From: Paenibacillus borealis
GTDB taxonomy: Bacteria; Bacillota; Bacilli; Paenibacillales; Paenibacillaceae
DNA length: 64,000 nt
Direction of reading: 5' to 3'
NCBI RefSeq assembly: GCF_000758665.1
Contig: NZ_CP009285.1
Span: 3,596,001 to 3,660,000, forward strand
The notes beneath the pieces were generated by a model that saw only the letters and a list, made by a program, of their open reading frames with translations, made no database searches and was not told the DNA's origin. Shown piece by piece: positions 16,465-25,940 of the stretch. The position numbers were made by a program, and so were the translations under genes. Numbering within the stretch: position 1 is the first letter of the stretch; each line of letters begins with the position of its first letter.

Positions 16465-18680
16465 TCGGTCACGAATTGGGCGGCCGTTACCAAGTCATCG
16501 AACGGATCGGCGGAGGTGGCATGGCGCTCGTCTACAGAGCCCATGACATTCTGCTTAACCGGAATGTTGCTATCAAAGTATTGCGCAACCAGTTTGTGCA
16601 TGATGAGGAATTCATCCGCCGGTTCCGGCGGGAGGCGCAATCAGCTGCATCGTTATCTCATCCAAATGTAGTCAGCATTTACGATGTCGGCCAGGAAGAT
16701 GAAGTCCATTATATTGTTATGGAATATATTGAAGGCAAGAATTTGAACGAAATTATTAAAGAGCGGGCTCCGCTGCAGGTCGATGAGTCTGTGCGGATTG
16801 CTTCACAAATTTGTGATGCGCTTGATCATGCGCATATGAACCAGATCATTCACCGCGATATTAAACCTCATAATATTCTGATCGGCCGTAATGGCCGGGT
16901 CAAAGTAACGGATTTCGGGATTGCCCGGGCGGTTACATCCACTACGATAACCCAGACGGGTTCTGTGGTCGGTTCTGTCCACTATTTCTCGCCGGAGCAT
17001 GCCAAAGGTGTGACGACGGGAGAGAAGTCTGACCTGTATTCTCTGGGGATCGTGCTCTATCAGATGCTTACCGGAGTGCTGCCTTTTCTGGGCGAAAGCC
17101 CGATTAGTGTAGCGCTGAAGCATCTGCAGGAGGAATTCGAGGAGCCGCGTCTGCTGAATCCGCTGATTCCGCAAAGCGTAGAGAATGTAATTCTGAGATC
17201 GATGCGCAAGAACCCGGAGGAACGGTACCAGTCCGCCAAGCAAATGCTGCAGGATCTGGAGACCTGTCTGCTGCCTGAACGGCGGAGTGAAGCCAAAGCG
17301 CTGTTCCACGACGACGATGATGAGGACAGAACGCGGGTGATTCCGGCGATCAAGCCGCTCCAGCGGGGTCTGGGCAGCCGTGGCGGCGGAGATGAACGTG
17401 TCCGCAGTATGGAGGATGCTCCGCCTCCTCCAGCCGGCAAGCGCAAATCGGGCCGTGCAGCACTATGGATTAGTCTTACCCTTATACTGCTGATCGCTAT
17501 GGGCGGGGTCGTCTGGTATGTCAACTCCAAATTGTCCGTGGATGAAGTGGCGGTGCCGGTAGTTACCGGTATTTCTTTTGAGGAAGCCAAAGCTGCGCTT
17601 GAAGAGGTGGGCTTGTTCGCAGAGGAGCCGCCGGTGCAGGCATACAATCCGAATTTTGCAGAAAATATCGTCTGGAAACAGAGCAAGACTGACACGATGG
17701 TCAAGGAAGGCACGCATATTATCCTTACAGTAAGTACCGCCAAGGTACTGCCTAAGCTAAAGGATGTTTCTAATATGAGCTATGATGATGCCGTCAAAGA
17801 GTTAATTGCGCTAGGTATAGCCCAGAATAAAATCACTCCGGACGAACGTTACAGTGAGGATTTTGACAAAGGCAAAGTAATCAGCTCTGAGCCTGCGGCA
17901 AATAGTGAGTATGATCCTGAGACAGTAACGGTTAAGCTGATCGTGAGTAAGGGGAAAGAGAGCACGAATATGCCGGGCCTCCTCGGAATGACAGAGAAGG
18001 AAGCCAAAGCAGCGATTGAGAAAGCCGGCCTTGTGCTGGATGAGGTTAAGGAAGAGCCCAGCTTCACTTATGAGAAGGGCAAAGTCACGAAGCAATGGGC
18101 ATATGAGGAAGGGGATCAGGTTACTCCCGGAGAGAAAATAACCATTTACCTCAGTACCGGTTATCCTCCGGAAGCACTGGAATATACCTTCCCGGTTCCA
18201 GTTGCACCGGCCGTGGACGGCCAAAGAAGCAAAATCCGGATTGTCTTTGCAGATGCGCGTAATAATGGCGAGAACCAGGAGTGGGGCACACGCACGATTG
18301 GCAAAAGTCAGACCTTATCTGTGAACATGGTGCTTGCTCCCAACAAGGACGGGATGGTTTCCGTATACCGGGACGGGGAATTCCTCGAGACCTATCCTAT
18401 AACTTATGTGGATGTCAAGAATAACAATGTACAGACCCCTGAGCCTCCTCCGGTTCAGACTCAGACTCCTGAGCCGACCGTTGCACCTACTGAACCTCCG
18501 GCTGAGCCTACGATAGAACCTGAGATTCTGCCGCCGGGTGCCGGAGAAGGCGAAGAGACAGGTCAGGGAGATCAGACCGGCTTCATTCCGGGCAAAGAAA
18601 ATAATAATAAACTGCTTGCCGCTTCTCAAGGAAATAATAATGGAAATGGCAAGGGCAAGGGCAAAAGCAAAAATAAATAA
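16461..18680 (+). CDS. prkC: PASTA-domain serine/threonine protein kinase
   Basis: A 739-residue membrane kinase that senses muropeptides in this family and in Bacillus triggers germination. The cytoplasmic kinase domain shows the glycine loop IGGGGMALVY, the ATP lysine at residue 39 (VAIKVL), HRDIKPHN, and DFGIAR. A single membrane helix lies near residues 333-355. Three PASTA repeats follow outside (starting near VPVVTGISFEEAKAAL, KLKDVSNMSYDDAVKEL and MPGLLGMTEKEAKAAI). The outer tail is unusual: a Pro/Thr/Glu-rich linker (residues about 655-710) and a basic Asn/Gly/Lys end, GKGKGKSKNK, which could touch the wall or teichoic acids. Confidence 0.95.
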   Translation: MIGHELGGRYQVIERIGGGGMALVYRAHDILLNRNVAIKVLRNQFVHDEEFIRRFRREAQSAASLSHPNVVSIYDVGQEDEVHYIVMEYIEGKNLNEIIKERAPLQVDESVRIASQICDALDHAHMNQIIHRDIKPHNILIGRNGRVKVTDFGIARAVTSTTITQTGSVVGSVHYFSPEHAKGVTTGEKSDLYSLGIVLYQMLTGVLPFLGESPISVALKHLQEEFEEPRLLNPLIPQSVENVILRSMRKNPEERYQSAKQMLQDLETCLLPERRSEAKALFHDDDDEDRTRVIPAIKPLQRGLGSRGGGDERVRSMEDAPPPPAGKRKSGRAALWISLTLILLIAMGGVVWYVNSKLSVDEVAVPVVTGISFEEAKAALEEVGLFAEEPPVQAYNPNFAENIVWKQSKTDTMVKEGTHIILTVSTAKVLPKLKDVSNMSYDDAVKELIALGIAQNKITPDERYSEDFDKGKVISSEPAANSEYDPETVTVKLIVSKGKESTNMPGLLGMTEKEAKAAIEKAGLVLDEVKEEPSFTYEKGKVTKQWAYEEGDQVTPGEKITIYLSTGYPPEALEYTFPVPVAPAVDGQRSKIRIVFADARNNGENQEWGTRTIGKSQTLSVNMVLAPNKDGMVSVYRDGEFLETYPITYVDVKNNNVQTPEPPPVQTQTPEPTVAPTEPPAEPTIEPEILPPGAGEGEETGQGDQTGFIPGKENNNKLLAASQGNNNGNGKGKGKSKNK

Positions 18681-18698
18681 TAAGAGATAAGCTTCAGC

Positions 18699-18766
18699 TG
18701 GACGGCGTCAACACCGTTACAGCTGGAGCGGCGAAATGACCCGGGGGATACAATCTTGGGTCATTT
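18699..18766 (+). other. Hairpins in the prkC-rsgA gap
   Basis: Between prkC and rsgA lie CAGCTG...CAGCTG arms (about 18699-18726) and a stronger stem, AAATGACCC (18734-18742) with GGGTCATTT (18758-18766). No long T run follows, so they look more like RNA processing or leader structures than terminators. Confidence 0.35.
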
Positions 18767-18798
18767 GCGCAAAATCAGGAGAGGAAGGCTCAATATGT

Positions 18799-19704
18799 AT
18801 GCCTGAAGGAATCATTATTAAAGCACTTAGCGGATATTATTATGTGAAGCCGCTCAGGGATGGACAGATCGCAACGGAGGAAGAGGCTGTACAGTGCCGG
18901 GGACGCGGGATTCTGAAGAAAAAAGGAATCGCTCCTCTGGTTGGTGACCGGATTATCTATATGCTGACTGAGAACGGGGAGGGCATGGTGGATGAACTCC
19001 TTCCCCGTGAATCCGAACTGATCCGTCCGCAGGTAGCGAACGTGAAGCTGGCCGTACTGCTGTTCTCTGTACGGGAACCGGATATGAACCTCAACCTGCT
19101 GGACAAATTTCTCGTTCATATCGAGCATTCGGGACTGGACACGCTGATTGTACTGACCAAGCAGGATCTGGCGGATGATGAAGGCCAGGCTACAGAAGCA
19201 GTCAAGGCTCTATATGAACAAATTGGCTATGAAGTGATGGTCACGAGCTCACTGAACGGATCAGGCGCTGATGAGCTGCGGAAGCGCCTGGGCGGAATCA
19301 TCAGTGTATTCTCGGGCCAGTCCGGTGTAGGGAAGTCAACACTGTTGAACCGCCTAGTACCGGGCCTTGAGCTGGAGACAGGGGAAATCAGCCTGCGGCT
19401 CGGACGCGGGCGTCATACGACACGTCATGTTGAATTGATGGATATTGGAAATGGCGGATTCGTAGCCGATACACCAGGGTTCAGCCAGCTGGACTTTCTG
19501 GAGCTGGGTGTGGATGAATTGTCAGAATGCTTCCGTGAGTTCGCTTCCTATGCGGAGAACTGCAAATTCCGCGGCTGCAGCCATCTTCACGAACCGGGCT
19601 GCAAAGTTATCGAGGCATTGCAGGACGGAGATATAGCGGCCAGCCGCTATGAGCATTACAAGCTGTTCTACAACGAAATGAAAGATAAAAAGCGGAGGTA
19701 CTAA
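18799..19704 (+). CDS. rsgA: Ribosome small-subunit-dependent GTPase A
   Basis: A circularly permuted GTPase that tests 30S maturation. The OB-fold N-terminus is followed by the permuted G-motif order: TKQD (G4) before GQSGVGKST (G1) before DTPG (G3). The C-terminal zinc site is Cys-Cys-His-Cys (NCKFRGCSHLHEPGC). The ATG at 18799 is chosen because it gives the family N-terminus MPEGIIIKALSGYYYV and 301 residues; an upstream in-frame ATG at 18736 would add 21 unrelated residues inside a hairpin. Confidence 0.95.
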   Translation: MPEGIIIKALSGYYYVKPLRDGQIATEEEAVQCRGRGILKKKGIAPLVGDRIIYMLTENGEGMVDELLPRESELIRPQVANVKLAVLLFSVREPDMNLNLLDKFLVHIEHSGLDTLIVLTKQDLADDEGQATEAVKALYEQIGYEVMVTSSLNGSGADELRKRLGGIISVFSGQSGVGKSTLLNRLVPGLELETGEISLRLGRGRHTTRHVELMDIGNGGFVADTPGFSQLDFLELGVDELSECFREFASYAENCKFRGCSHLHEPGCKVIEALQDGDIAASRYEHYKLFYNEMKDKKRRY

Positions 19705-19708
19705 ACAC

Positions 19709-20377
19709 ATGGTTATTATTGCTCCTTCTATATTGTCAGCAGATTTCGCAGCCCTTGGCGCAGAGGTTGCCGAAGCCGAAGCCAGCGGTGCGGATTGGAT
19801 TCATGTAGATGTGATGGACGGTCATTTTGTGCCGAACATTACCCTGGGACCTGCCATTACGGCAGCGGTCAAAGCCCATACCTCCTTGCCGCTTGATGTT
19901 CATCTGATGATCGAGAATCCGGAACGGTATATTGCTGATTTTGCCGCTGCAGGAGCCTCTGTAATCACGGTACATGCGGAAGCTTGTGTGCATCTGCACC
20001 GTGTAGTTCATCAGATCAAAGAGCTCGGCCTGATGGCGGGTGTGGCGATTAATCCGGGTACCCCGGCAGCTGCTGTGCGTGAAGTGCTTGAGGATGTTGA
20101 TTTGGTGCTGGTCATGACAGTCAATCCGGGATTTGGCGGACAGGCCTTCATCCCGCGTATGCTGCGTAAGATCACACAGATTCGCGAATGGGCCGGTGAG
20201 ATCAATCATAAAGGGCTGCGGATTGAGGTGGACGGAGGGATAGCTGAAGCTACAGCATCTCTCGTAGCTGAAGCAGGAGCTGATGTTCTGGTAGCGGGCA
20301 ATGCGGTCTTCGGACGCAGTGACCGTGCAGGTGCAATCCGGGTGATACGTGAGGCGGCGGATGGTGCTGTCCTTTAA
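19709..20377 (+). CDS. rpe: Ribulose-phosphate 3-epimerase
   Basis: Interconverts ribulose 5-phosphate and xylulose 5-phosphate in the pentose phosphate pathway. The 222-residue TIM barrel opens APSILSADFAALG and carries the metal and catalytic residues in VHVDVMDGHFVPN-like sequence (here IHVDVMDGHFVPN), DVHLMI and VEVDGGI-like IEVDGGI. It starts 4 bases after rsgA, as in Bacillus. Confidence 0.96.
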   Translation: MVIIAPSILSADFAALGAEVAEAEASGADWIHVDVMDGHFVPNITLGPAITAAVKAHTSLPLDVHLMIENPERYIADFAAAGASVITVHAEACVHLHRVVHQIKELGLMAGVAINPGTPAAAVREVLEDVDLVLVMTVNPGFGGQAFIPRMLRKITQIREWAGEINHKGLRIEVDGGIAEATASLVAEAGADVLVAGNAVFGRSDRAGAIRVIREAADGAVL

Positions 20378-20421
20378 TCCGGAGCGCTTAGGTATAGGCC
20401 AAGTTATACCCGCATAAATAT

Positions 20422-20457
20422 GGTTACATGAGCAGAAATCTCATGTAGCCTTTTTTT
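20422..20457 (+). terminator. Rho-independent terminator after rpe
   Basis: A perfect 11-bp stem, GGTTACATGAG (20422-20432) with CTCATGTAGCC (20440-20450; one G-T/A wobble position), followed by seven T residues. It ends the prpC-prkC-rsgA-rpe unit. Confidence 0.85.
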
Positions 20458-20548
20458 ATACAATAAGGGAGGTCTGCAGTTCGTTGGTATACACATCATG
20501 ACAGGATAGTCTCCTACTGCACGGCATGAATTGATGGGAGGGTTAATC

Positions 20549-20629
20549 ATGAAATTTTACACGTTCAAGCTGCCAAGATTTTTGGGAGGTTTTGTTAAAG
20601 CGATTTTGAACACTTTTCAGAAAAGCTGA
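20549..20629 (+). CDS. spoVM: Stage V sporulation protein M, 26 residues
   Basis: A tiny amphipathic helix protein, translated MKFYTFKLPRFLGGFVKA followed by ILNTFQKS, near-identical in pattern to Bacillus SpoVM. SpoVM recognises the positively curved forespore outer membrane and anchors SpoIVA to build the coat basement layer; the proline in the middle (residue 9) that matters for this in Bacillus is present. A GGGAGGG ribosome site lies 7 bases upstream. It sits between rpe and rpmB, as in Bacillus, and has its own terminator. Confidence 0.96.
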   Translation: MKFYTFKLPRFLGGFVKAILNTFQKS

Positions 20630-20651
20630 GTCAGAGAGAACAGAAAACATG

Positions 20652-20688
20652 AAAAAAAGCACCTTACGAATGTAAAGGGTGCTTTTTG
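20652..20688. terminator. Terminator between spoVM and rpmB
   Basis: AAAAAGCACCTTAC and GTAAAGGGTGCTTTTT form a long A/T-flanked stem with a GAAT loop. The A run on one side and the T run on the other let it serve both converging genes. Confidence 0.8.
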
Positions 20689-20728
20689 CTTCATATGAGA
20701 TATCGCTAGGTCCTAGATTAATCCAAGA

Positions 20729-20917
20729 CTAAACGCGTTCAACTTTACCGGCTTTCAAAGCACGGGTGCTGACGTACACGCGTTTCGGTTTGCCGTTCAC
20801 TAGGATACGGACCTTCTGAACGTTAACTCCCCAAGAGCGACGGTTGCGGTTGTTTGCGTGAGACACGTGGTTGCCGCTGCCCGGTTTCTTGCCTGTTACT
20901 GTACATTTGCGGGACAT
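20729..20917 (-). CDS. rpmB: 50S ribosomal protein L28
   Basis: A 62-residue ribosomal protein of the large subunit. It begins [20 protein letters not shown] and ends in [10 protein letters not shown], the usual form. It contains a single CxxxG-type N-terminal cysteine rather than a full four-cysteine zinc site. It is transcribed against the surrounding genes, exactly as in Bacillus between spoVM and yloU/yloV. GGAGGTG lies upstream of its ATG. Confidence 0.97.
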   Translation of the reverse strand: MSRKCTVTGKKPGSGNHVSHANNRNRRSWGVNVQKVRILVNGKPKRVYVSTRALKAGKVERV

Positions 20918-21108
20918 AGATTACACCTCCTTGTTACTTACACCTGCGTAAAACAATACTTAAATATAATATCACAGCAAAATTTGCTACGTCAACCGAT
21001 TCAAAAACATTTATTTCTTTTCGCTCTTATAGTACAATATAAATTAGTGCATTATGTCCAGTTAATCATAGAATTGATTAGGCATGAAGTTAGGAAGGGG
21101 AATTCTCA

Positions 21109-22887
21109 TTGAGTAAGCGTTCTATAAACGGAACAGATTTTACCGCAATGGTACTATTTGGTGCGGAAAAGCTGCAGCAGCATGCGGAGCATGTCAATTC
21201 TTTAAATGTTTTTCCGGTTCCGGACGGAGATACGGGAACAAACATGAATCTGACGATGACCGCAGGCGCGAATGAATTGAAGAAAAATAATACTGCCTCT
21301 GTAGGCCAATGTGCAGGAGTGCTCTCCAAAGGACTCCTGATGGGCGCGCGGGGGAACTCCGGCGTTATTTTGTCGCAGTTATTCAGAGGTCTTGGACGTT
21401 ATGCAGCCCAATATGAAGAATTGAACACGCAGCAGTTCGCTGCAGCACTGCAGACTGGCGTAGATACAGCCTACAAAGCAGTGGTTAAACCGGTTGAAGG
21501 TACGATCCTTACTGTCGCCAAAGAAGCTGCAAGACATGCAGTGTATTATGCGCGCCGCACTACGGATGTTACCGAGCTGATGACCGAAGTGCTGTCCAAA
21601 GCCAAGGAAGCGTTAGCCAATACACCGGAGCTTCTGCCTGTGCTCAAGCAGGTTGGTGTTGTGGATTCCGGCGGCCAGGGACTGGTCTACATCTATGAAG
21701 GTTTCCACCAGTATCTAACCAGCGGATCAGCCGCTGTGCAGACCCCTGTACAAGGACAAGCCTCAGTTCCTGCACCAATTCCTGCAGCGGTACTGACCAA
21801 ACCTGAGAATGTATTGTCCTCCGTACAGTCTTCCGCGCAATCCCAGCTCTCTACGGAAGACATCGAATTTCTATATGATATGGAATTTTTCATCAACCGC
21901 CAGCTTGGCGCATCTGTGAAATCAGATTTTGATGAAGAAGTTTTTCGGAAAGCGTTGTCAGTTAACGGCGACTCTATTATTGTAATTTCGGATGATGAAA
22001 CCATCAAGGTGCATGTTCATTCGAAGACTCCCGGAGAGGTGCTTAACCTGGCGCTGATGCACGGTGAGATCACGCAGATTCATATTCTTAACATGCGTGA
22101 GCAGCACCGCGATCTGCTGACCGCCGGAATGGATATTGCTCCAATGCCGGATGTATTCGCCGATATTCCGGAAGAGAAGGCCAGCGTGCAGTCGCCGGCG
22201 GTTCCTCCCGCGGATGATCTCGCACCATACGGCTTCATTGCAGTCTCTTCGGGCGATGGAATCTCCGATATCTTCCGCAGCCTGGGCGTGGATGCCATCC
22301 TGGCCGGCGGCCAGACGATGAATCCCAGCACGGAGGATTTCGTTAATGCGATCTCTTCCATTTCAGCGAAGCATATCTACATTCTGCCGAATAACTCCAA
22401 TATCGTACTGGCTGCGCAGCAGGCCAAGGAACTGCTGGAGGGCGAACGTGACATCACGGTGATCCCGAGCAAGAGCATTCCTCAGGGAATCTCGGCCGCC
22501 TTTGCCTTCCAGGAAGAGGAAGCTGTTGATGCCAACACCAGCAACATGCTGGAGGCTATCGCACAGGTCAAATCGGGACAAGTTACCAACGCAGTGCGGG
22601 ATACAGTCATTGAAGAGCTGGAGATCAAAGCCGGGCAGTATATCGGAATTTCGAACTCCAAGATCGTTGCTGCTGCCGATGAATTACTTGCGGTAAACAA
22701 GCAGCTGCTGGCAAGCATGCTGGTGAACGGTGACGAGATCGTTACGGTGCTGACTGGTGCGGATGCCGAAGCAGATGTTACGGATGCTCTCAGCACCTGG
22801 CTGGAAGAAACGTACCCGCAGGTAGAAGTTGAAGTTCATGATGGCGGCCAGCCGCTGTATTACTATCTTTTCTCAGTGGAGCCATAG
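21109..22887 (+). CDS. fakA: Fatty acid kinase catalytic subunit FakA (DAK2 domain, YloV)
   Basis: A 592-residue kinase that phosphorylates fatty acids held by FakB (DegV) proteins, feeding exogenous fatty acids into phospholipids. The N-terminal DAK2/DhaL domain shows the Mg-ATP motif FPVPDGDTGTNMNLT near residues 35-50 and GARGNSGVILSQ. A middle zinc-binding-type region and a C-terminal DegV-like lobe (YILPNNSNIVLAAQQA) follow. Residues about 208-245 form a Pro/Ala/Ser/Gln-rich linker. TTG start after AGGAAGGGG. In Bacillus yloU precedes it; here no such gene is present. Confidence 0.93.
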   Translation: MSKRSINGTDFTAMVLFGAEKLQQHAEHVNSLNVFPVPDGDTGTNMNLTMTAGANELKKNNTASVGQCAGVLSKGLLMGARGNSGVILSQLFRGLGRYAAQYEELNTQQFAAALQTGVDTAYKAVVKPVEGTILTVAKEAARHAVYYARRTTDVTELMTEVLSKAKEALANTPELLPVLKQVGVVDSGGQGLVYIYEGFHQYLTSGSAAVQTPVQGQASVPAPIPAAVLTKPENVLSSVQSSAQSQLSTEDIEFLYDMEFFINRQLGASVKSDFDEEVFRKALSVNGDSIIVISDDETIKVHVHSKTPGEVLNLALMHGEITQIHILNMREQHRDLLTAGMDIAPMPDVFADIPEEKASVQSPAVPPADDLAPYGFIAVSSGDGISDIFRSLGVDAILAGGQTMNPSTEDFVNAISSISAKHIYILPNNSNIVLAAQQAKELLEGERDITVIPSKSIPQGISAAFAFQEEEAVDANTSNMLEAIAQVKSGQVTNAVRDTVIEELEIKAGQYIGISNSKIVAAADELLAVNKQLLASMLVNGDEIVTVLTGADAEADVTDALSTWLEETYPQVEVEVHDGGQPLYYYLFSVEP

Positions 22888-22947
22888 ACACCATAGACCT
22901 AAGCAAGCAGAGTGGATCAGCTAAATCATAGTATGGGGAGGAAATCC

Positions 22948-23808
22948 ATGAATCGTACCTTAATCGTTACCGACAGCACATCCGATATCCCGCCTGCCTT
23001 GGCGGATCAGTACGGCATTGAAGTCGTTCCGCTGACCCTGATGTTCGGCGAAGAGGCTTTCCGGGATAATCTGGATATGACTCCGGAGCAGTTCTATGAG
23101 CGTCTTCCCCGCTCGCCGCAATTGCCGACCACCTCACAGCCGTCGCCGGTCGAATATATGAACGTATACCGCAGTATTCAGGAACGTTATCCGGGAAGTC
23201 CGATCCTGTCCTTCCATATCTCCTCCGGACTTAGCGGAACCTATCAATCCGCAGTCCTGGCCAAATCCATGCTGGAAGAGGAGGGGGAGTTGATCACCGT
23301 GGTTGACTCCCTGTCCGCTTCATACGGATTCGGGTTCATGGTAGTGGAAGCCGCGAGAATGGCCGGTCAGGGCAAAGCGCCGGAGGAAATCCTGGAGCAG
23401 GTAGAGAGTCTGCGCAAATCGCGCAAGCTGTACTTCCTGGTGGATACGCTGGAGTATCTCCAGAAGGGAGGCAGAATCGGCAAAGCGTCCGCCATCCTGG
23501 GTACGCTGCTCAATATCAAGCCGATCCTGTCGATCGATGCAGAAGGAATCATCTATGCGGTAGAGAAGGTTAGAGGCCGCAAGAAGGCAGTTGCCCGCAT
23601 GATCGAGCTGTTCAAGGCAGATCTGCCGGGTGTGAACAAAATCAATGTGGCCGTGGGTCATACGGCTGAACCGGCTTCCGGCGAAGAATTCCTCAAGGAA
23701 TTGTCCGGGCATTTCACCATAGAAGAGAAGGTACTGACCAACATCGGCCCTGTCGTAGGCAGCCATGTCGGCAACGGGACCTTAGCCGTATTCATCTGGC
23801 CCGCCTAG
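22948..23808 (+). CDS. DegV family fatty acid-binding protein (FakB type)
   Basis: A 286-residue DegV-fold protein that presents a bound fatty acid to FakA. It opens with RTLIVTDSTSDIPP, and contains the ligand-contacting TTSQPSPVEY motif near residue 62 and SGLSGTYQSA. The ATG at 22948, with GGGGAGGAAA just upstream, is chosen over an in-frame ATG at 22912. Lying 60 bases after fakA, it is its likely partner. Confidence 0.92.
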   Translation: MNRTLIVTDSTSDIPPALADQYGIEVVPLTLMFGEEAFRDNLDMTPEQFYERLPRSPQLPTTSQPSPVEYMNVYRSIQERYPGSPILSFHISSGLSGTYQSAVLAKSMLEEEGELITVVDSLSASYGFGFMVVEAARMAGQGKAPEEILEQVESLRKSRKLYFLVDTLEYLQKGGRIGKASAILGTLLNIKPILSIDAEGIIYAVEKVRGRKKAVARMIELFKADLPGVNKINVAVGHTAEPASGEEFLKELSGHFTIEEKVLTNIGPVVGSHVGNGTLAVFIWPA

Positions 23809-23822
23809 TATAGGGGATGAAC

Positions 23823-25874
23823 ATGGTGGTGGCTTTGGAATCAATTGAAGTGAAACAAATAACTGGCGTGAGCGCTCAAAAGCAAGGCGAGCTTCACGCC
23901 TTTGGCGTCTTTACAGTGAAGGATTTACTGGAATACTACCCCTTCCGTTATGAGGATTTCCGGCCTAAGTCTCTTAGTGAAGTTAAGCATGGCGATAAAG
24001 CAACCGTCGTAGCTAAGGTGATCGGCATACCGGTGCTGCAGCGCTTCGGGGGCAAATCACGTATGAGCTGCAAGATGGTGGCCGAGCCGTGGATGTTCAC
24101 GGCAACCTGGTTCAACCAGCATTATGCGCGGGAGCAGCTGACAGTGGGCCGTGAAGTAGTCCTTACCGGGAAATGGGATCAGAAACGCAATCAGATTACC
24201 GTAACCAATTATGAATTTCCGGACCGCGGAGAAGGCAAGACAGGGACCCTGCAGCCGGTGTACTCTGTGGGCGGCAAAATCACGCAGTCCTGGATCCGCA
24301 AGGTCATTAATCAGGGCCTGCAGCAGTACGGGGAGCTGATTCCGGAAATACTGCCGCACAGTATTATGCGCAAGTATGATTTCATGTCGCGTAAAAAGGC
24401 GATTGCTACGATCCACCAGCCGGAGGATACCCGGGAAGGCCAGCAGGGGCGCCGCAGAATGGTCTATGAAGAGCTGTTCCTGTTCCAGCTGAAGGTACAG
24501 GCCTTCCGGGTCCTTAACCGCGGCAGAATGGACGGTGTGGTCCATACGGTGGACAATGCGACAGTACGGCAGTTTGTCCGGAGCCTGCCGTTTGAGCTGA
24601 CGGATGCCCAGAAGCATGTGGAGCTGGAGATTCTGCATGACATGCGTTCAGGGTACTGTATGAACCGGTTGCTCCAGGGGGATGTAGGCTCCGGCAAAAC
24701 GGTACTGGCGGCGATCGCACTGTATGCCACTGTAAGGTCAGGGTTCCAGGGGGCACTGATGGTGCCGACTGAAATCCTGGCCGAGCAGCATATGCGCTCG
24801 CTCACGAGGATGTTTGAGACTTTCGGAATTACCGTTGGACTGCTGACCGGCAGTGTGACCGGACGCAAACGCAAGGATCTGCTGGCTTCCCTGCAGCTGG
24901 GAATGCTGGATGTTGTCGTCGGAACCCATGCGTTAATACAGGATGATGTCTTCTTCCGCAGCCTGGGGCTTGTAGTCACAGATGAGCAGCACAGGTTCGG
25001 GGTGAACCAGCGCAGCGTCCTGCGGCGCAAGGGCTACAATCCGGATGTGCTCACAATGACGGCAACCCCGATTCCGCGTACGCTGGCTATCACTGTTTTT
25101 GGCGACATGGATGTGTCTACGCTGTCGGAGCGGCCGAAGGGTCGGGTGCCCATTACGACCTACTGGGTGAAGCCTGATCTGATGGAGCGGGTGCTGAATC
25201 TGATCAGCCGCGAGATAGAGCAAGGCCGGCAGGCCTATCTGATCTGTCCGCTCATTGAGGAGTCGGAGAAGCTCGATGTGCAGAATGCAATTGATCTGCA
25301 TGTTCAGATGTCTCAGGCTTTCCCGGACTACAAGGTAGGGCTGCTTCACGGGCGGATGACGCCTGCGGAGAAGGATGAAGTGATGCGTGCCTTCTACAGC
25401 AACGAAGTGCAGCTGCTGGTCTCTACGACGGTCGTAGAGGTGGGGGTAGACGTGCCGAATGCCACCCTGATGATCATCATGGATGCCGACCGCTTCGGCC
25501 TGTCCCAGCTGCACCAGCTGCGTGGACGGGTCGGCAGAGGGGAGCATGCTTCCTATTGCGTGCTGATGGCAGATCCCAAATCGGAGATTGGCAGAGAGCG
25601 GATGACGGCCATGACGGATACGGATGATGGCTTCGAGGTGTCCCGGCGTGATCTGGAGCTGCGGGGACCGGGGGATTTCTTCGGGACGAAGCAGAGCGGG
25701 CTGCCGGAATTCAGGCTGGCGGATATGACAGCCGATTTCGAAACGCTGGAGCTGGCTCGTGATGATGCTGCGGAGCTGCTGCGGGATGCCGCGTTCTGGA
25801 CATCGGCGGATTATGCCCCGCTGCGCGGGTACTTACAGCAGGAGCAAATCTTCCAGGGGGATTTAATTGACTGA
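23823..25874 (+). CDS. recG: ATP-dependent DNA helicase RecG
   Basis: A fork-reversal and branch-migration helicase of about 683 residues. It has the N-terminal wedge/OB domain, Walker A GDVGSGKT near residue 286, the DEQH box near residue 386, TATPIPRTLA, and the C-terminal QLRGRVGRG and GPGDFFGTKQSGLPEF motifs. The start is placed at ATG 23823, with TAGGGG 6 bases upstream; ATG at 23817 is too close to that site. In Bacillus fapR-plsX-fab follow; here SpoVIF and unrelated genes follow. Confidence 0.96.
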   Translation: MVVALESIEVKQITGVSAQKQGELHAFGVFTVKDLLEYYPFRYEDFRPKSLSEVKHGDKATVVAKVIGIPVLQRFGGKSRMSCKMVAEPWMFTATWFNQHYAREQLTVGREVVLTGKWDQKRNQITVTNYEFPDRGEGKTGTLQPVYSVGGKITQSWIRKVINQGLQQYGELIPEILPHSIMRKYDFMSRKKAIATIHQPEDTREGQQGRRRMVYEELFLFQLKVQAFRVLNRGRMDGVVHTVDNATVRQFVRSLPFELTDAQKHVELEILHDMRSGYCMNRLLQGDVGSGKTVLAAIALYATVRSGFQGALMVPTEILAEQHMRSLTRMFETFGITVGLLTGSVTGRKRKDLLASLQLGMLDVVVGTHALIQDDVFFRSLGLVVTDEQHRFGVNQRSVLRRKGYNPDVLTMTATPIPRTLAITVFGDMDVSTLSERPKGRVPITTYWVKPDLMERVLNLISREIEQGRQAYLICPLIEESEKLDVQNAIDLHVQMSQAFPDYKVGLLHGRMTPAEKDEVMRAFYSNEVQLLVSTTVVEVGVDVPNATLMIIMDADRFGLSQLHQLRGRVGRGEHASYCVLMADPKSEIGRERMTAMTDTDDGFEVSRRDLELRGPGDFFGTKQSGLPEFRLADMTADFETLELARDDAAELLRDAAFWTSADYAPLRGYLQQEQIFQGDLID

Positions 25875-25940
25875 TTAGGCACATGCGGAGACCTGCCCTC
25901 ATATACTGTGAATGATTGGATATGACGGGAGGTGCTATGC

